Source of the DNA: Lachnospiraceae bacterium
Lineage (GTDB): Bacteria > Bacillota > Clostridia > Lachnospirales > Lachnospiraceae
Assembly: GCA_017889125.1 (NCBI GenBank)
Contig: JAGHER010000147.1
Span: 1 to 35,054 of the forward strand
Length of the DNA stretch: 35,054 nucleotides
Direction: 5' to 3'
The notes under the pieces: generated by a model
Databases searched by the model: none
Told to the model about the DNA's origin: nothing
Seen by the model: the letters and a program-made list of their open reading frames with translations, nothing else
Shown here: piece by piece, positions 1 to 7,302 of the stretch
Numbering within the stretch: the first letter of the stretch is position 1
How the letters are laid out: each line of letters opens with the position of its first letter
Position numbers and translations under genes: made by a program

Positions 1-49
1 CCCTGTCCGCATAAACTTCCATAGAATCCAAGCAAAAAGGGGAAATTGC

Positions 50-418
50 ATGCGGACAATTAAGGTTTTGGGGCGTTCTCTTCTGGTCTCCTATTTTCTC
101 AGCGCCCTCCTTTTAACCATCCTGGCTCTGGCACTTTTTCAGATGAAGCTTTCGCCCTCCTCTGTGACGGGAGGAGTGTACGCGGTTTATGGCGTCAGCT
201 GCTTTATTGGCGGAGTGCTGGCGGGAAAGGGCAGCGGCAGCCGCCGATTTTTCTGGGGGCTCTGCTCTGGTCTGCTCTATTTTCTGGTGCTGGCGCTGAT
301 GTCCTTCCTGCTGAATGGAAGCCTTGGCCAGAGCGCAGCCGGCCAGGACTCGGCAAAGCTTCCATTGGTTCTGGGAATTTGTGCTGCCAGCGGAACGATT
401 GGAGGGATGATCAGCTAA
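50..418 (+). CDS. TIGR04086-type small membrane protein
   Basis: Encodes 122 residues with four predicted membrane segments at roughly residues 9-29, 40-60, 65-87 and 103-121. Glycine-rich turns such as GGVLAGKGSGSRR and a final GTIGGMIS fit the TIGR04086 family of four-helix membrane proteins, common in Clostridia and of unknown function. The ATG follows an AAGGGG ribosome binding site at about 37-42. The gene is monocistronic in the visible sequence and converges with the signal peptidase II-like gene, sharing a hairpin terminator with it. Family assignment is by resemblance of length, topology and C-terminal motif; no enzymatic residues are apparent. Confidence 0.75.
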   Translation: MRTIKVLGRSLLVSYFLSALLLTILALALFQMKLSPSSVTGGVYAVYGVSCFIGGVLAGKGSGSRRFFWGLCSGLLYFLVLALMSFLLNGSLGQSAAGQDSAKLPLVLGICAASGTIGGMIS

Positions 419-467
419 ATAACACATCTAACACATCCCGGCCTCAATAAATTCTTTCTATAAAAAT

Positions 468-526
468 GGAAGCCGCGGGCAGCAGCATCTACGTGCTGCA
501 CTGTCCGCGACTTCCGTTTTCGTTTT
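468..526. terminator. bidirectional rho-independent terminator
   Basis: A long stem pairs GGAAGCCGCGG (from 468) with the complementary arm ending in CTTCC at 515, with an internal CAGCA/TGCTG pairing. It is followed on the plus strand by GTTTTCGTTTT and on the minus strand by TTTTTA. It lies between two convergent genes, so it can end both transcripts. Confidence 0.8.
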
Positions 527-538
527 AATTTTCTCTGT

Positions 539-612
539 ATGCTTGTGCCGGTGTCTCTATGCTTGCCAGTATCTCCATGCTTGCCGGTATCTCTATGCTT
601 GCCGGTATCTCC
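539..612. repeat. 18-bp tandem repeat after the lspA-like stop codon
   Basis: Three near-identical 18-bp units (ATGCTTGCCGGTATCTCY) occupy 559-576, 577-594 and 595-612, with one degenerate unit at 539-558. The array starts six bases past the stop codon of the signal peptidase II-like gene, between it and the terminator. On the minus strand one frame reads as repeated DTGKHR, but that frame has no independent support as a gene. Confidence 0.85.
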
Positions 613-617
613 ATCCC

Positions 618-1115
618 TCAGCTTTTCCGGCTCTCCCGCCAGGCCTTTACCCAATCCCCGATGGCAGCAGCCGTCTGGGAAAGGAGAATAATCAGGGAAC
701 CTGCCAGGATGAAAAGGTCGCCCAGATTGAAGATCACCTTTTTCAGCTTTCCTACGTTAAAGCTGAAGTAATCCACCACATACCCCCGCACCATCCGGTC
801 ATACAGATTGCTGAGGGCGCCGCCTAAGGTGAGAACTAAGGCCAGCTTTTCTGCCAGAAAGCCCTTTCTGGGGATGAGAAATCCCAGGATACCTGCCAGC
901 CCGGAGGCCACCACGATCGGGATCATCCTTACCATCTCCGGCCGGCTTTTCAGGACCTCGAAGGGAAAGCCGGTGTTGTGGCTTTTATGGAGAATGATCT
1001 TTCCGCCGCTTCCTTCCAGCTCCTTCGGAAAATCGCCGCCGTCTCTGGCCTCGATCTCTTCTTTTATGCACAGGTCCACGCCTGCGATTGTCAGGATCCA
1101 CATAATAAATGCCAT
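618..1115 (-). CDS. signal peptidase II-like (LspA family) protein
   Basis: A 165-residue membrane protein with the two LspA aspartate motifs: SNLYDR (Asp106) and FNLGD (Asp133), which in LspA form the aspartyl protease dyad that cleaves prolipoprotein signal peptides. HNTGFPF at 46-52 matches the usual NxGAAF element. Four hydrophobic segments fit the LspA fold. The long charged first loop (about 15-45) is not typical of housekeeping LspA, so this may be a divergent paralogue. I chose the ATG at 1115 because AGGGAGG lies seven bases upstream; an in-frame TTG at 1136 has no ribosome binding site. A candidate promoter lies at 1186-1214. Membrane location is inferred. Confidence 0.8.
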   Translation of the reverse strand: MAFIMWILTIAGVDLCIKEEIEARDGGDFPKELEGSGGKIILHKSHNTGFPFEVLKSRPEMVRMIPIVVASGLAGILGFLIPRKGFLAEKLALVLTLGGALSNLYDRMVRGYVVDYFSFNVGKLKKVIFNLGDLFILAGSLIILLSQTAAAIGDWVKAWRESRKS

Positions 1116-1141
1116 AAATGCCGCCTCCCTGTTCAAAAATT

Positions 1142-1168
1142 AGGGAAACGCTGATTAACGCGTTTCCT
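1142..1168. repeat. GGAAACG palindromic repeat, copy 1
   Basis: AGGGAAACGCTGATTAACGCGTTTCCT can fold as a hairpin with GGAAACG/CGTTTCC arms. A related palindrome with the same GGAAACGCTGATTAA arm lies at 9374-9410 on the opposite strand. It sits in the intergenic region between the divergent lspA-like and S8 peptidase genes. Confidence 0.7.
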
Positions 1169-1185
1169 CAGCGTCCGCTACTTAC

Positions 1186-1214
1186 ATTTTACCCGTTTGC
1201 GTCAAAAGCGTAAA
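1186..1214 (-). promoter_or_regulatory. candidate promoter of the lspA-like gene
   Basis: On the minus strand TTTACG (1209-1214), a 17-base spacer and TAAAAT (1186-1191) resemble a sigma-A promoter about 70 bases upstream of the start codon. The palindromic repeat at 1142-1168 would fall in the leader. Confidence 0.45.
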
Positions 1215-1278
1215 GGGCATTTTTTTCCATTGTCTTCATATATTTTTAAAAATACAACTGCGTCCTGAGAGGTATCTT

Positions 1279-3093
1279 ATGAGCAGCTGTCCATGGAACC
1301 CGGCCAGGGAGGATGTGGCGGACTTTATCTACCGCCAGGGCACCTCCTCCCGTCAGATACTGGAAAAACGCAGCCAGATCCTGTGCTATGATTATGCTTC
1401 CTTCGAATACGCGGTGATCTATGCCGCCCTGTCTGATGCTGCCCCGATCACGCTGGATAAATATGAATATTATTCCATTCCAAAGCTTTATGCCCTTCTG
1501 GACACTTCCAGCATGGAGGCCTCCGGAATCCTTCCCGTGTTCCGCCAGCCTGCCCTGAATAATGGCGGCCGGGGCATCCTGATCGGATTAATCGATACAG
1601 GCATTGATTATCAAAATCCTCTTTTTCAAAATCCGGACGGCACTACGCGGATTGCCGGCATCTGGGATCAGACCCTTCCGGCGGATCCCAATCAGGTCCC
1701 GCCCGGCGTCACCGATCCCCAGGGACTGCTGGCGGGAATCTCCTACGGCACCGCCTTTACAGCAGAGCAGATCAATCAGGCTCTCCAGGCAGAGAATCCC
1801 CTGGATATCGTTCCCTCCCAGGACACGGACGGCCACGGAACCTTTCTGGCCGGAATCGCTGCAGGCGGACAGACGCCTTCCGGGGATTTCACCGGCGCCG
1901 CTCCCCGTGCTTCTATTGGTATGGTGAAATTAAAGCCTGCCAAGCAGTATCTCCGGGATTTCTACCTGATCCGCCCGGATGCGGTGGCTTACCAGGAAAA
2001 TGACATTATGCTGGGGGTAAAATATCTTCAGCTTCTCTCCCAGGAAACGTCCATGCCCTTAGTTGTCCTTCTGGCCCTGGGAACCAACAGCGGAAGCCAC
2101 GAAGGCGCGTCCCCTCTGGGTCAGATGCTCCAGGCTTCCAGCCAGTATATTGGCATGGTAAATGTAATCGCCGCCGGAAATGAAACCGGCCTGTCTCATC
2201 ACCATGCAAATTTTCTTCCCAGCGACCAGCACTGGGAGGATGTGGAAATCCGTGTGGCGCCTGGAGAGCGGGGATTTACGGCGGAGCTGTGGTCCGATAT
2301 TTCGGATCTTTACACCATCGGCTTTGTCTCTCCCAGCGGGGAAACGGTCAGCCGGATCCCTCTGACTCTCGGACGGGAATCCCGTGTCACCTTCCTGCTG
2401 GAAAAAACAGTGATTACCGTCAATTATCTTCCCGCAGAAGCTGGCTCCGGGCGCCAGCTGATCTTTTTCCGTTTTCAGGATCCGGCCCCCGGAGTATGGC
2501 GCATCCGAGTATACAATACGCTCTATCTCAATGGTCAGTATCACCTGTGGCTCCCTGTGGATGGCTTCAGTCTGCCGGATACCGTTTTTCTGGAGCCGGA
2601 CCCGGACAATACCATCACTGCTCCCGGCAATGCCGCCCTTCCCCTGACCATCGGCGCTTACAACCACCGGGACGGGAGCATTTACATTCATTCCAGCCGG
2701 GGCTTTGCTCTGAACGGGCAAATCAAGCCTGATCTGGCGGCTCCGGGAGTGGATGTGTATGGGCCTGCTTTATCGCCGGTGCCGATGCCGAAGCCACGGC
2801 CATCGCAGCCTGCACCAACTTCAACTGCGGCTTCGCAGCCCGAACCCGCCTCACCTCCCGCCATGACCCGCCGCACCGGCACCTCCGTGGCAGCCGCCCA
2901 CGCTGCAGGCGCTGCTGCTACACTTTTATCCTGGGGGCTTGTGGAGGGCAATGACCCGGCCATGAGCAGTGCATCCATCCGGGGCTATCTGGTGCGGGGC
3001 GCAGACCGGAATCCGGCCTACCAGTATCCTAACCGGGAATTTGGCTACGGAACGCTGAACCTTTACCAGGCTTTTCTCAACCTGAGGGAATGA
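1279..3093 (+). CDS. S8 family (subtilisin-like) serine peptidase, Csp type
   Basis: A 604-residue peptidase with a complete catalytic triad: Asp106 in LIDTGID, His186 in DTDGHGT and Ser536 in RTGTSVAA. Asn301 in AAGNE is the oxyanion residue. There is no signal peptide, so it is probably cytosolic or packaged, as in the Csp germination proteases of Clostridia that this domain order resembles. Residues 310-440 form the inserted jelly-roll-like region seen in Csp proteins. A proline/alanine/serine-rich stretch (about 499-527) is inserted just before the catalytic serine. The ATG follows GAGAGG at 1266-1271. It is divergent from the lspA-like gene and convergent with clpX. The substrate is unknown; a role in spore germination is inference. 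Confidence 0.88.
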   Translation: MSSCPWNPAREDVADFIYRQGTSSRQILEKRSQILCYDYASFEYAVIYAALSDAAPITLDKYEYYSIPKLYALLDTSSMEASGILPVFRQPALNNGGRGILIGLIDTGIDYQNPLFQNPDGTTRIAGIWDQTLPADPNQVPPGVTDPQGLLAGISYGTAFTAEQINQALQAENPLDIVPSQDTDGHGTFLAGIAAGGQTPSGDFTGAAPRASIGMVKLKPAKQYLRDFYLIRPDAVAYQENDIMLGVKYLQLLSQETSMPLVVLLALGTNSGSHEGASPLGQMLQASSQYIGMVNVIAAGNETGLSHHHANFLPSDQHWEDVEIRVAPGERGFTAELWSDISDLYTIGFVSPSGETVSRIPLTLGRESRVTFLLEKTVITVNYLPAEAGSGRQLIFFRFQDPAPGVWRIRVYNTLYLNGQYHLWLPVDGFSLPDTVFLEPDPDNTITAPGNAALPLTIGAYNHRDGSIYIHSSRGFALNGQIKPDLAAPGVDVYGPALSPVPMPKPRPSQPAPTSTAASQPEPASPPAMTRRTGTSVAAAHAAGAAATLLSWGLVEGNDPAMSSASIRGYLVRGADRNPAYQYPNREFGYGTLNLYQAFLNLRE

Positions 3094-3099
3094 GCCGCC

Positions 3100-3151
3100 G
3101 CCTTAAGCTTCTGCCTCAAGCTCCCGCCTCAAGCTCCTGCCTTAAATCTCT
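3100..3151. repeat. 13-bp tandem repeat between two convergent genes
   Basis: Four units of about 13 bp with consensus GCCTYAAGCTYCT run from 3100 to 3151. They fill the whole gap between the stop codons of the S8 peptidase and clpX. No obvious terminator hairpin other than this array is visible there. Confidence 0.8.
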
Positions 3152-4539
3152 CACCCCCGCATCTCAATCCGGGGACCGCCGCTCTTTTCCAGATAAGGCC
3201 GGGTGATGATGACCGTACCGATATTGGGATCCTTGGGAACCTCATACATGATATCCAGCATGAAGTCCTCCAGGATTGCCCGCAGAGCTCTGGCGCCAGT
3301 GTCCTTTTTCAGTGCCTCCTCGGCAATCCAGTCCAGAGCCTGATCGTCAAATTCCAGCTTCACCTCATCGTAAGCCAGAAGCTTTTCGTACTGCTTTAAG
3401 ATGGCGTTCTTAGGTTCTAAAAGAATTCGCTTCATCAGCGTCTTATCCAGACGCTGCAGCGTCACCATCACCGGAAGGCGGCCCAGGAATTCCGGGATCA
3501 TGCCAAACCGGCGCAGGTCGCTGTTGGTCACCTGGCTTAAAATATTTTTATCTTCATCGTAGGCGTCCTTTAACGCTGCCCCGAAGCCCATGGAGGCGGT
3601 CTTTTTCAGCCGCTCCCGGATGATCTCCTCCAGATCGGGGAATGCGCCGCCGCAGATAAAGAGAATATTGTCGGTATTTACCGTGGCCATGGGAGTCATG
3701 GCATTCTTCTGGCCGGAGCCCACAGGCACCTCCACGATACTCCCCTCCAAAAGCTTCAGAAGCTCCTGCTGCACGGATTCACCGCTTACGTCGCGGGTAT
3801 TGGTCTGCTGCTTTTTGGCAATCTTATCGATCTCGTCGATGAAAATGATTCCCCGCTGGGCCCGCTCAACATCGTTGCCTGCTGCTGCCAGAAGCTTGCT
3901 GACTACGCTTTCGATATCATCGCCAATGTAGCCGGCCTCAGTAAGGGAGGTGGCGTCGGCAATGGCTAACGGCACATCCAGAAGCTTTGCCAGGGTCTTT
4001 ACCAGATAGGTCTTGCCGCTTCCAGTGGGGCCGATCATCAGAATATTGGACTTTTCAATGACCACATCCTCGTCCTTTAGCTGATTCTGGCTTAAAAAGG
4101 CCCGCTTATAGTGATTGTAAACGGCCACGGATATGGCCTTTTTCGCCTGCTCCTGTCCCACTACATAGGCATCCAGCTGCCGCTTGATCTGGTGGGGTGC
4201 AGGAATATCACGGATGGTGTACGTCTTTTCCTCCCCGCTCTTTTTCTTAATCTTCTGCCGCTGGGGTATAGGCTCCGGCTGCACGAAACCAGCCATGTCT
4301 CCCAGATTCATGTAGGGCATGCCCGGGAAGCGGGACAGATCCATGCCGCTTTGATTCAGGGAGTCAAATGCCTTCTGCATGCAGTCATGGCACATGTGAA
4401 TGCCGCCGGGCATCTGCACCATGGGGCCGGTCTTGCTCTCCGGGCGGCGGCATATGTAGCAGATTCTTTCGTATCCGTCATCCTCACCGGCGGTATTTCC
4501 CTGATTTTCTCTGTGAATATCCTTCTCTTTATCGTCCAA
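3151..4539 (-). CDS. clpX: ATP-dependent Clp protease ATP-binding subunit ClpX
   Basis: A 462-residue AAA+ unfoldase. A C4 zinc-binding domain (Cys27, Cys30, Cys50, Cys53) precedes Walker A GPTGSGKT (170-177), Walker B FIDEID (233-238), a pore-loop GYIGDD (203-208) and a ClpP-docking loop with MGF at 317-319 in place of the common IGF. It should unfold substrates for ClpP in the cytosol. The start is a TTG at 4539, eight bases after GGAG. An in-frame ATG at 4605 is unlikely because it overlaps the expected transcription start of a good promoter (4609-4637). Unlike the usual tig-clpP-clpX arrangement, no clpP is present here, so this may be a second ClpX. It is slightly longer than typical (about 430). 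Confidence 0.93.
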   Translation of the reverse strand: MDDKEKDIHRENQGNTAGEDDGYERICYICRRPESKTGPMVQMPGGIHMCHDCMQKAFDSLNQSGMDLSRFPGMPYMNLGDMAGFVQPEPIPQRQKIKKKSGEEKTYTIRDIPAPHQIKRQLDAYVVGQEQAKKAISVAVYNHYKRAFLSQNQLKDEDVVIEKSNILMIGPTGSGKTYLVKTLAKLLDVPLAIADATSLTEAGYIGDDIESVVSKLLAAAGNDVERAQRGIIFIDEIDKIAKKQQTNTRDVSGESVQQELLKLLEGSIVEVPVGSGQKNAMTPMATVNTDNILFICGGAFPDLEEIIRERLKKTASMGFGAALKDAYDEDKNILSQVTNSDLRRFGMIPEFLGRLPVMVTLQRLDKTLMKRILLEPKNAILKQYEKLLAYDEVKLEFDDQALDWIAEEALKKDTGARALRAILEDFMLDIMYEVPKDPNIGTVIITRPYLEKSGGPRIEMRG

Positions 4540-4608
4540 GCTGTTATCTCCTTCTTCTCTTAAACCTCGGCAGAACAAGCCTGCCTTTGTAAATGCTGCG
4601 TACAATCC

Positions 4609-4637
4609 ATTATAAAAGATTTCCCTGAGGAATACAA
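4609..4637 (-). promoter_or_regulatory. candidate clpX promoter
   Basis: On the minus strand TTGTAT (4632-4637), a 17-base spacer and a perfect TATAAT (4609-4614) lie about 70 bases upstream of the TTG start. This supports independent transcription of clpX and the 4539 start. Confidence 0.65.
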
Positions 4638-4638
4638 G

Positions 4639-4662
4639 AGGGGCCGCCTTCCGGCAGCCCCT
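4639..4662 (-). terminator. GC-rich hairpin downstream of htrA
   Basis: AGGGGC/GCCCCT arms with an inner GCC/GGC form a strong stem, followed on the minus strand by TCTTGTATT. It sits between the HtrA stop and the clpX promoter. The T-tract is interrupted, so termination is likely but not certain. Confidence 0.55.
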
Positions 4663-4669
4663 TGCATCT

Positions 4670-4760
4670 GGGTCTTGTTTCGCGTCTTATTTTACGTCTT
4701 CCTTTTCGTCTTTCTTTGCGTCTTACTTTGCGTCTTACTTTACGTCTTGCTTTGCTTCTT
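4670..4760. repeat. 12-bp tandem repeat downstream of htrA
   Basis: About six units of a 12-bp repeat (GCGTCTTACTTT and variants) run from 4682 to 4753, with degenerate flanking units. It lies after the HtrA stop codon and before the hairpin at 4639-4662. A plus-strand frame reads as a leucine/valine/phenylalanine-rich peptide, which I treat as an artefact of the repeat. Confidence 0.8.
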
Positions 4761-4823
4761 CATCCTGCATCTTCCTCCACCCTCCGCCTGTTGCCGCGGC
4801 CCTGATGGAAGCTGCATTTTCCT

Positions 4824-7022
4824 TTACCGGTTGGTTGATTCCTCAGCGGGCTTCGTGCCCAGGGTGATGGTGACCGTATATTCCTTATACTGGCCGCCCT
4901 CGAGACGCTGAACCGTCAAATCCACCGAGTCACCGCCAGCGTAGTAGGTAAGCATATCCTTTAATTCCGTCATGCTTCTTACGGTCTGGCCGTCGAATTT
5001 GGTAATGATATCCTTTTCCTGCAGTGTGGAAGCGGCAGCAGCCCCGTCTTCCATAATCTTATATACATAGATTCCCTGGGGCATTCCGTACAATGCTGCC
5101 GTATTGGAATCAATATCCGTCCCCTGGATTCCCAGATATCCCTGCTTTGTCTCCTCCACCTGGACTCTGGTCTTCTTGGTCATCAGCTCGTCAATAATGT
5201 CCTGAACCTTGGTAATGGGAATGGCGTAGCCCATGCCTTCTACCTCGGTAGAAGAATACTTTGCCGAATTAATGCCTACAACCTCTCCCTGCATATTCAA
5301 CAGAGCGCCGCCGCTGTTGCCAGGATTGATGGCCGCATCGGTCTGCAGCAGATTTCTGGTGGTGCCGTCCTCTGTGGTAACCTCACGGTCAAGGGCGCTC
5401 ACGTAGCCGACAGTTACGGACTGTCCATAACCCAGGGCATTTCCGATGGCAATGACGCCCTGACCTACCTTCAGGGAATCGGAGTCTCCGATGGTGGCTA
5501 CGGCAATCTGGCTCTTGGTTTCCTCTGGGATCTGATCCAGTGCCACGGCAATCACCGCAAGGTCATTTTCCGAATCGGTGCCCTTTACATTTGCCTCAGC
5601 TGCCTCGCCGTCATTAAAGGTAACGCTCAGCGTATTGGCGCCCTCGATTACGTGATTATTCGTTACAATGAGAAGCTCCGTATCGCTTTCTCCAATAATA
5701 ATTCCCGATCCGCTTCCCCGGCCCTCATAGGTCTGGGGCTGTCCGAACCAGTTCTGGGTCTGGTACTCCGTCACGCTGTTAATGGCAACCACGGAGGGCA
5801 TGGCCTTTTCCACAATGGAGGAGACATCATTGGTTGCCACGTAGGTCACCGTGCCGGAATCCTCATTGCCGCTGGCCACAGTAGGAATCTCCGTCTCCGC
5901 CTGGGCGATGGTTGTGCTGGGGCTCTCCGTATTGGCCGCCGCATACTGGCTGCGCAGGCCGTCGGTGACGAAGCCAATCCCCGCGATGGTGCCGCCGGCT
6001 ACCACGCCGAAGAGAAGAGCCGCCGCAGTGATTCCTGCTGCCCGCTTTAATACGGAGCCGGACTTCTTCGGGCCTTTTCCATAAGGGCTGCCGCTGGGTC
6101 TATTGTTTCCGCCATTATGGCCGCCGTTCCCGCCGCCATGACCAGCATTGCCGCCATAGCCGCCAGGGCCGCCTGCACCGTTTGGACCAGCTGCACCATT
6201 CGGGCCGCCTGCACCGTTTGGACCACCTGCGCCATTCGGGCCGCCTGCACTGCCCTGGCCGCCCCGCTGCCAGGGTGCGTAATGCTGAATCTGTCCAGAC
6301 TGCTGGCTGTTGGCCCCATTTTGAGGAGCCCCATAGGGCGGGCGGCTGCCATAACCGCTGGGGCTTCCCATATTCTGTGCATTGCCGTAGCCGCTGGGGC
6401 TTCCCGCATTCTGGCCGCTTCCCTGACTGTTCTGGCCGCCCGGCATCGGCGCATTTCCATAGCCGCTGTTCTGCCCGCCTGCATTCTGGGCATTTCCATA
6501 ACCATACCGCCCAGTTCCATTCTGGACACTGCCGTAGCCGCTTTGACCGCCCGCATTCTGCGCGCTGCCGTAACCGCTCTGGCTCCCCACATTCTGCGCG
6601 CCGCCGTAACCGCTCTGGCTTCCCGCATTCTGCGCACTTCCATAACCGCTCTGGCTTCCCGCATTCTGGGCACTTCCATAACTGCTCTGGCTTCCCTCAT
6701 TCTGGGCACTTCCATAACCGCTCTGGCTTCCCGCATTCTGCGCACTTCCATAACCGCTCTGGCCTGCGCCATACGCACTGCTGCCGGTATGTTCAGCGGC
6801 GTCCGTGCCTGCCATGGTGAAATTTACACGCTTTTCTTCCTCTCCTGTTCCCGAAGAGGCCGTTTCCAAAGAAGCTGTTTCCGAAGAAGCCATCTCCGAA
6901 GAAACGGTTTCCGTCAGGGATGTTTCCGCACCCTTAGCTTCTGTATCCTTATCTTCCATTTTCTCCGCTATTTCCTGACGGCTCAGATTTTCCTCTTTCT
7001 TTTCGTACTCGTCATTGTACAT
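4824..7022 (-). CDS. membrane-anchored HtrA/DegP-like serine protease with PDZ domain
   Basis: A 732-residue S1C protease. The catalytic triad is visible: His457 in TNNHVIE, Asp487 in ENDLAVI and Ser570 in NPGNSGGAL. One PDZ domain follows (about 625-720). The N-terminus is cytosolic and unusual: an acidic Ser/Thr/Glu-rich part (1-65), a Gly/Tyr/Ser/Gln-rich region (about 80-250) made of 12-residue repeats such as SGYGSAQNAGSQ, GPNGAG repeats (260-285) and a basic stretch, then one membrane anchor (about 326-351). The protease domain is therefore outside the cell, where it would degrade or refold damaged envelope proteins. The ATG at 7022 follows AAAGGGGA; the frame is open further upstream to 7184 but has no good start signal there. 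Neighbouring genes suggest a stand-alone transcription unit. Confidence 0.92.
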   Translation of the reverse strand: MYNDEYEKKEENLSRQEIAEKMEDKDTEAKGAETSLTETVSSEMASSETASLETASSGTGEEEKRVNFTMAGTDAAEHTGSSAYGAGQSGYGSAQNAGSQSGYGSAQNEGSQSSYGSAQNAGSQSGYGSAQNAGSQSGYGGAQNVGSQSGYGSAQNAGGQSGYGSVQNGTGRYGYGNAQNAGGQNSGYGNAPMPGGQNSQGSGQNAGSPSGYGNAQNMGSPSGYGSRPPYGAPQNGANSQQSGQIQHYAPWQRGGQGSAGGPNGAGGPNGAGGPNGAAGPNGAGGPGGYGGNAGHGGGNGGHNGGNNRPSGSPYGKGPKKSGSVLKRAAGITAAALLFGVVAGGTIAGIGFVTDGLRSQYAAANTESPSTTIAQAETEIPTVASGNEDSGTVTYVATNDVSSIVEKAMPSVVAINSVTEYQTQNWFGQPQTYEGRGSGSGIIIGESDTELLIVTNNHVIEGANTLSVTFNDGEAAEANVKGTDSENDLAVIAVALDQIPEETKSQIAVATIGDSDSLKVGQGVIAIGNALGYGQSVTVGYVSALDREVTTEDGTTRNLLQTDAAINPGNSGGALLNMQGEVVGINSAKYSSTEVEGMGYAIPITKVQDIIDELMTKKTRVQVEETKQGYLGIQGTDIDSNTAALYGMPQGIYVYKIMEDGAAAASTLQEKDIITKFDGQTVRSMTELKDMLTYYAGGDSVDLTVQRLEGGQYKEYTVTITLGTKPAEESTNR
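6170..6775 (-). repeat. coding tandem repeats in the HtrA N-terminal region
   Basis: A 36-bp unit encoding about SGYGSAQNAGSQ is repeated from roughly 6500 to 6775, with more degenerate units to 6340. An 18-bp GPNGAG-coding unit is repeated at about 6170-6245. Units differ mostly at synonymous or conservative positions. The regular period explains the long open frames seen in other phases here. Confidence 0.85.
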
Positions 7023-7127
7023 ACTAAAATCCCCTTTCCAGCTTATGTGAAGGACAAAAACAGATCTTTTCCTCTGTTTTCCTGTCTGTCCTCTGTTCTT
7101 CTTTCTTACATCGATGATTCTAGCAAC

Positions 7128-7149
7128 GAATTGTGATGGAATTGTGATG
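7128..7149. promoter_or_regulatory. 11-bp direct repeat upstream of htrA
   Basis: GAATTGTGATG occurs twice in immediate succession (7128-7138 and 7139-7149), between the terminator of the glycan operon and the HtrA start. It could be a regulator binding site for this protease gene, but no promoter could be placed with confidence next to it. Confidence 0.3.
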
Positions 7150-7153
7150 AAAC

Positions 7154-7220
7154 TATAATAAAAAAATGAACGCAGCTGCAGCAAACGTCAACCTTCTGTA
7201 CTGTCTGCTTGCAGCTGCGT
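7154..7220 (-). terminator. rho-independent terminator after the LCP gene
   Basis: On the minus strand ACGCAGCTGCA (7210-7220) pairs with TGCAGCTGCGT (7170-7180) around a loop of about 29 bases. It is followed by TTCATTTTTTTATTATAG. It lies about 80 bases past the stop of the LCP gene, at the end of the glycan operon. Confidence 0.85.
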
Positions 7221-7302
7221 GTTCTGTCATTCTCCTGTCATCTGCCTATTTGCATGCCGTCCTGCTGCGGGCCGGTCAGTCAGCGGGCAGGGCTTACAGC
7301 CT

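Noticed and set aside
415-654. Minus-strand frame with repeated DTGKHR residues
   Set aside because: It is a translation of the 18-bp tandem repeat and the terminator stem, starts inside the lspA-like gene and has no ribosome binding site.
4675-4911. Plus-strand frame giving a Leu/Val/Phe-rich membrane-like peptide
   Set aside because: It comes from the 12-bp GCGTCTTACTTT repeat and runs into the HtrA gene on the other strand.
6047-7136. Long open frames on both strands overlapping the HtrA N-terminal region
   Set aside because: They are phase-shifted readings of the 36-bp repeats; only the HtrA frame joins to a recognisable protease domain and has a ribosome binding site.
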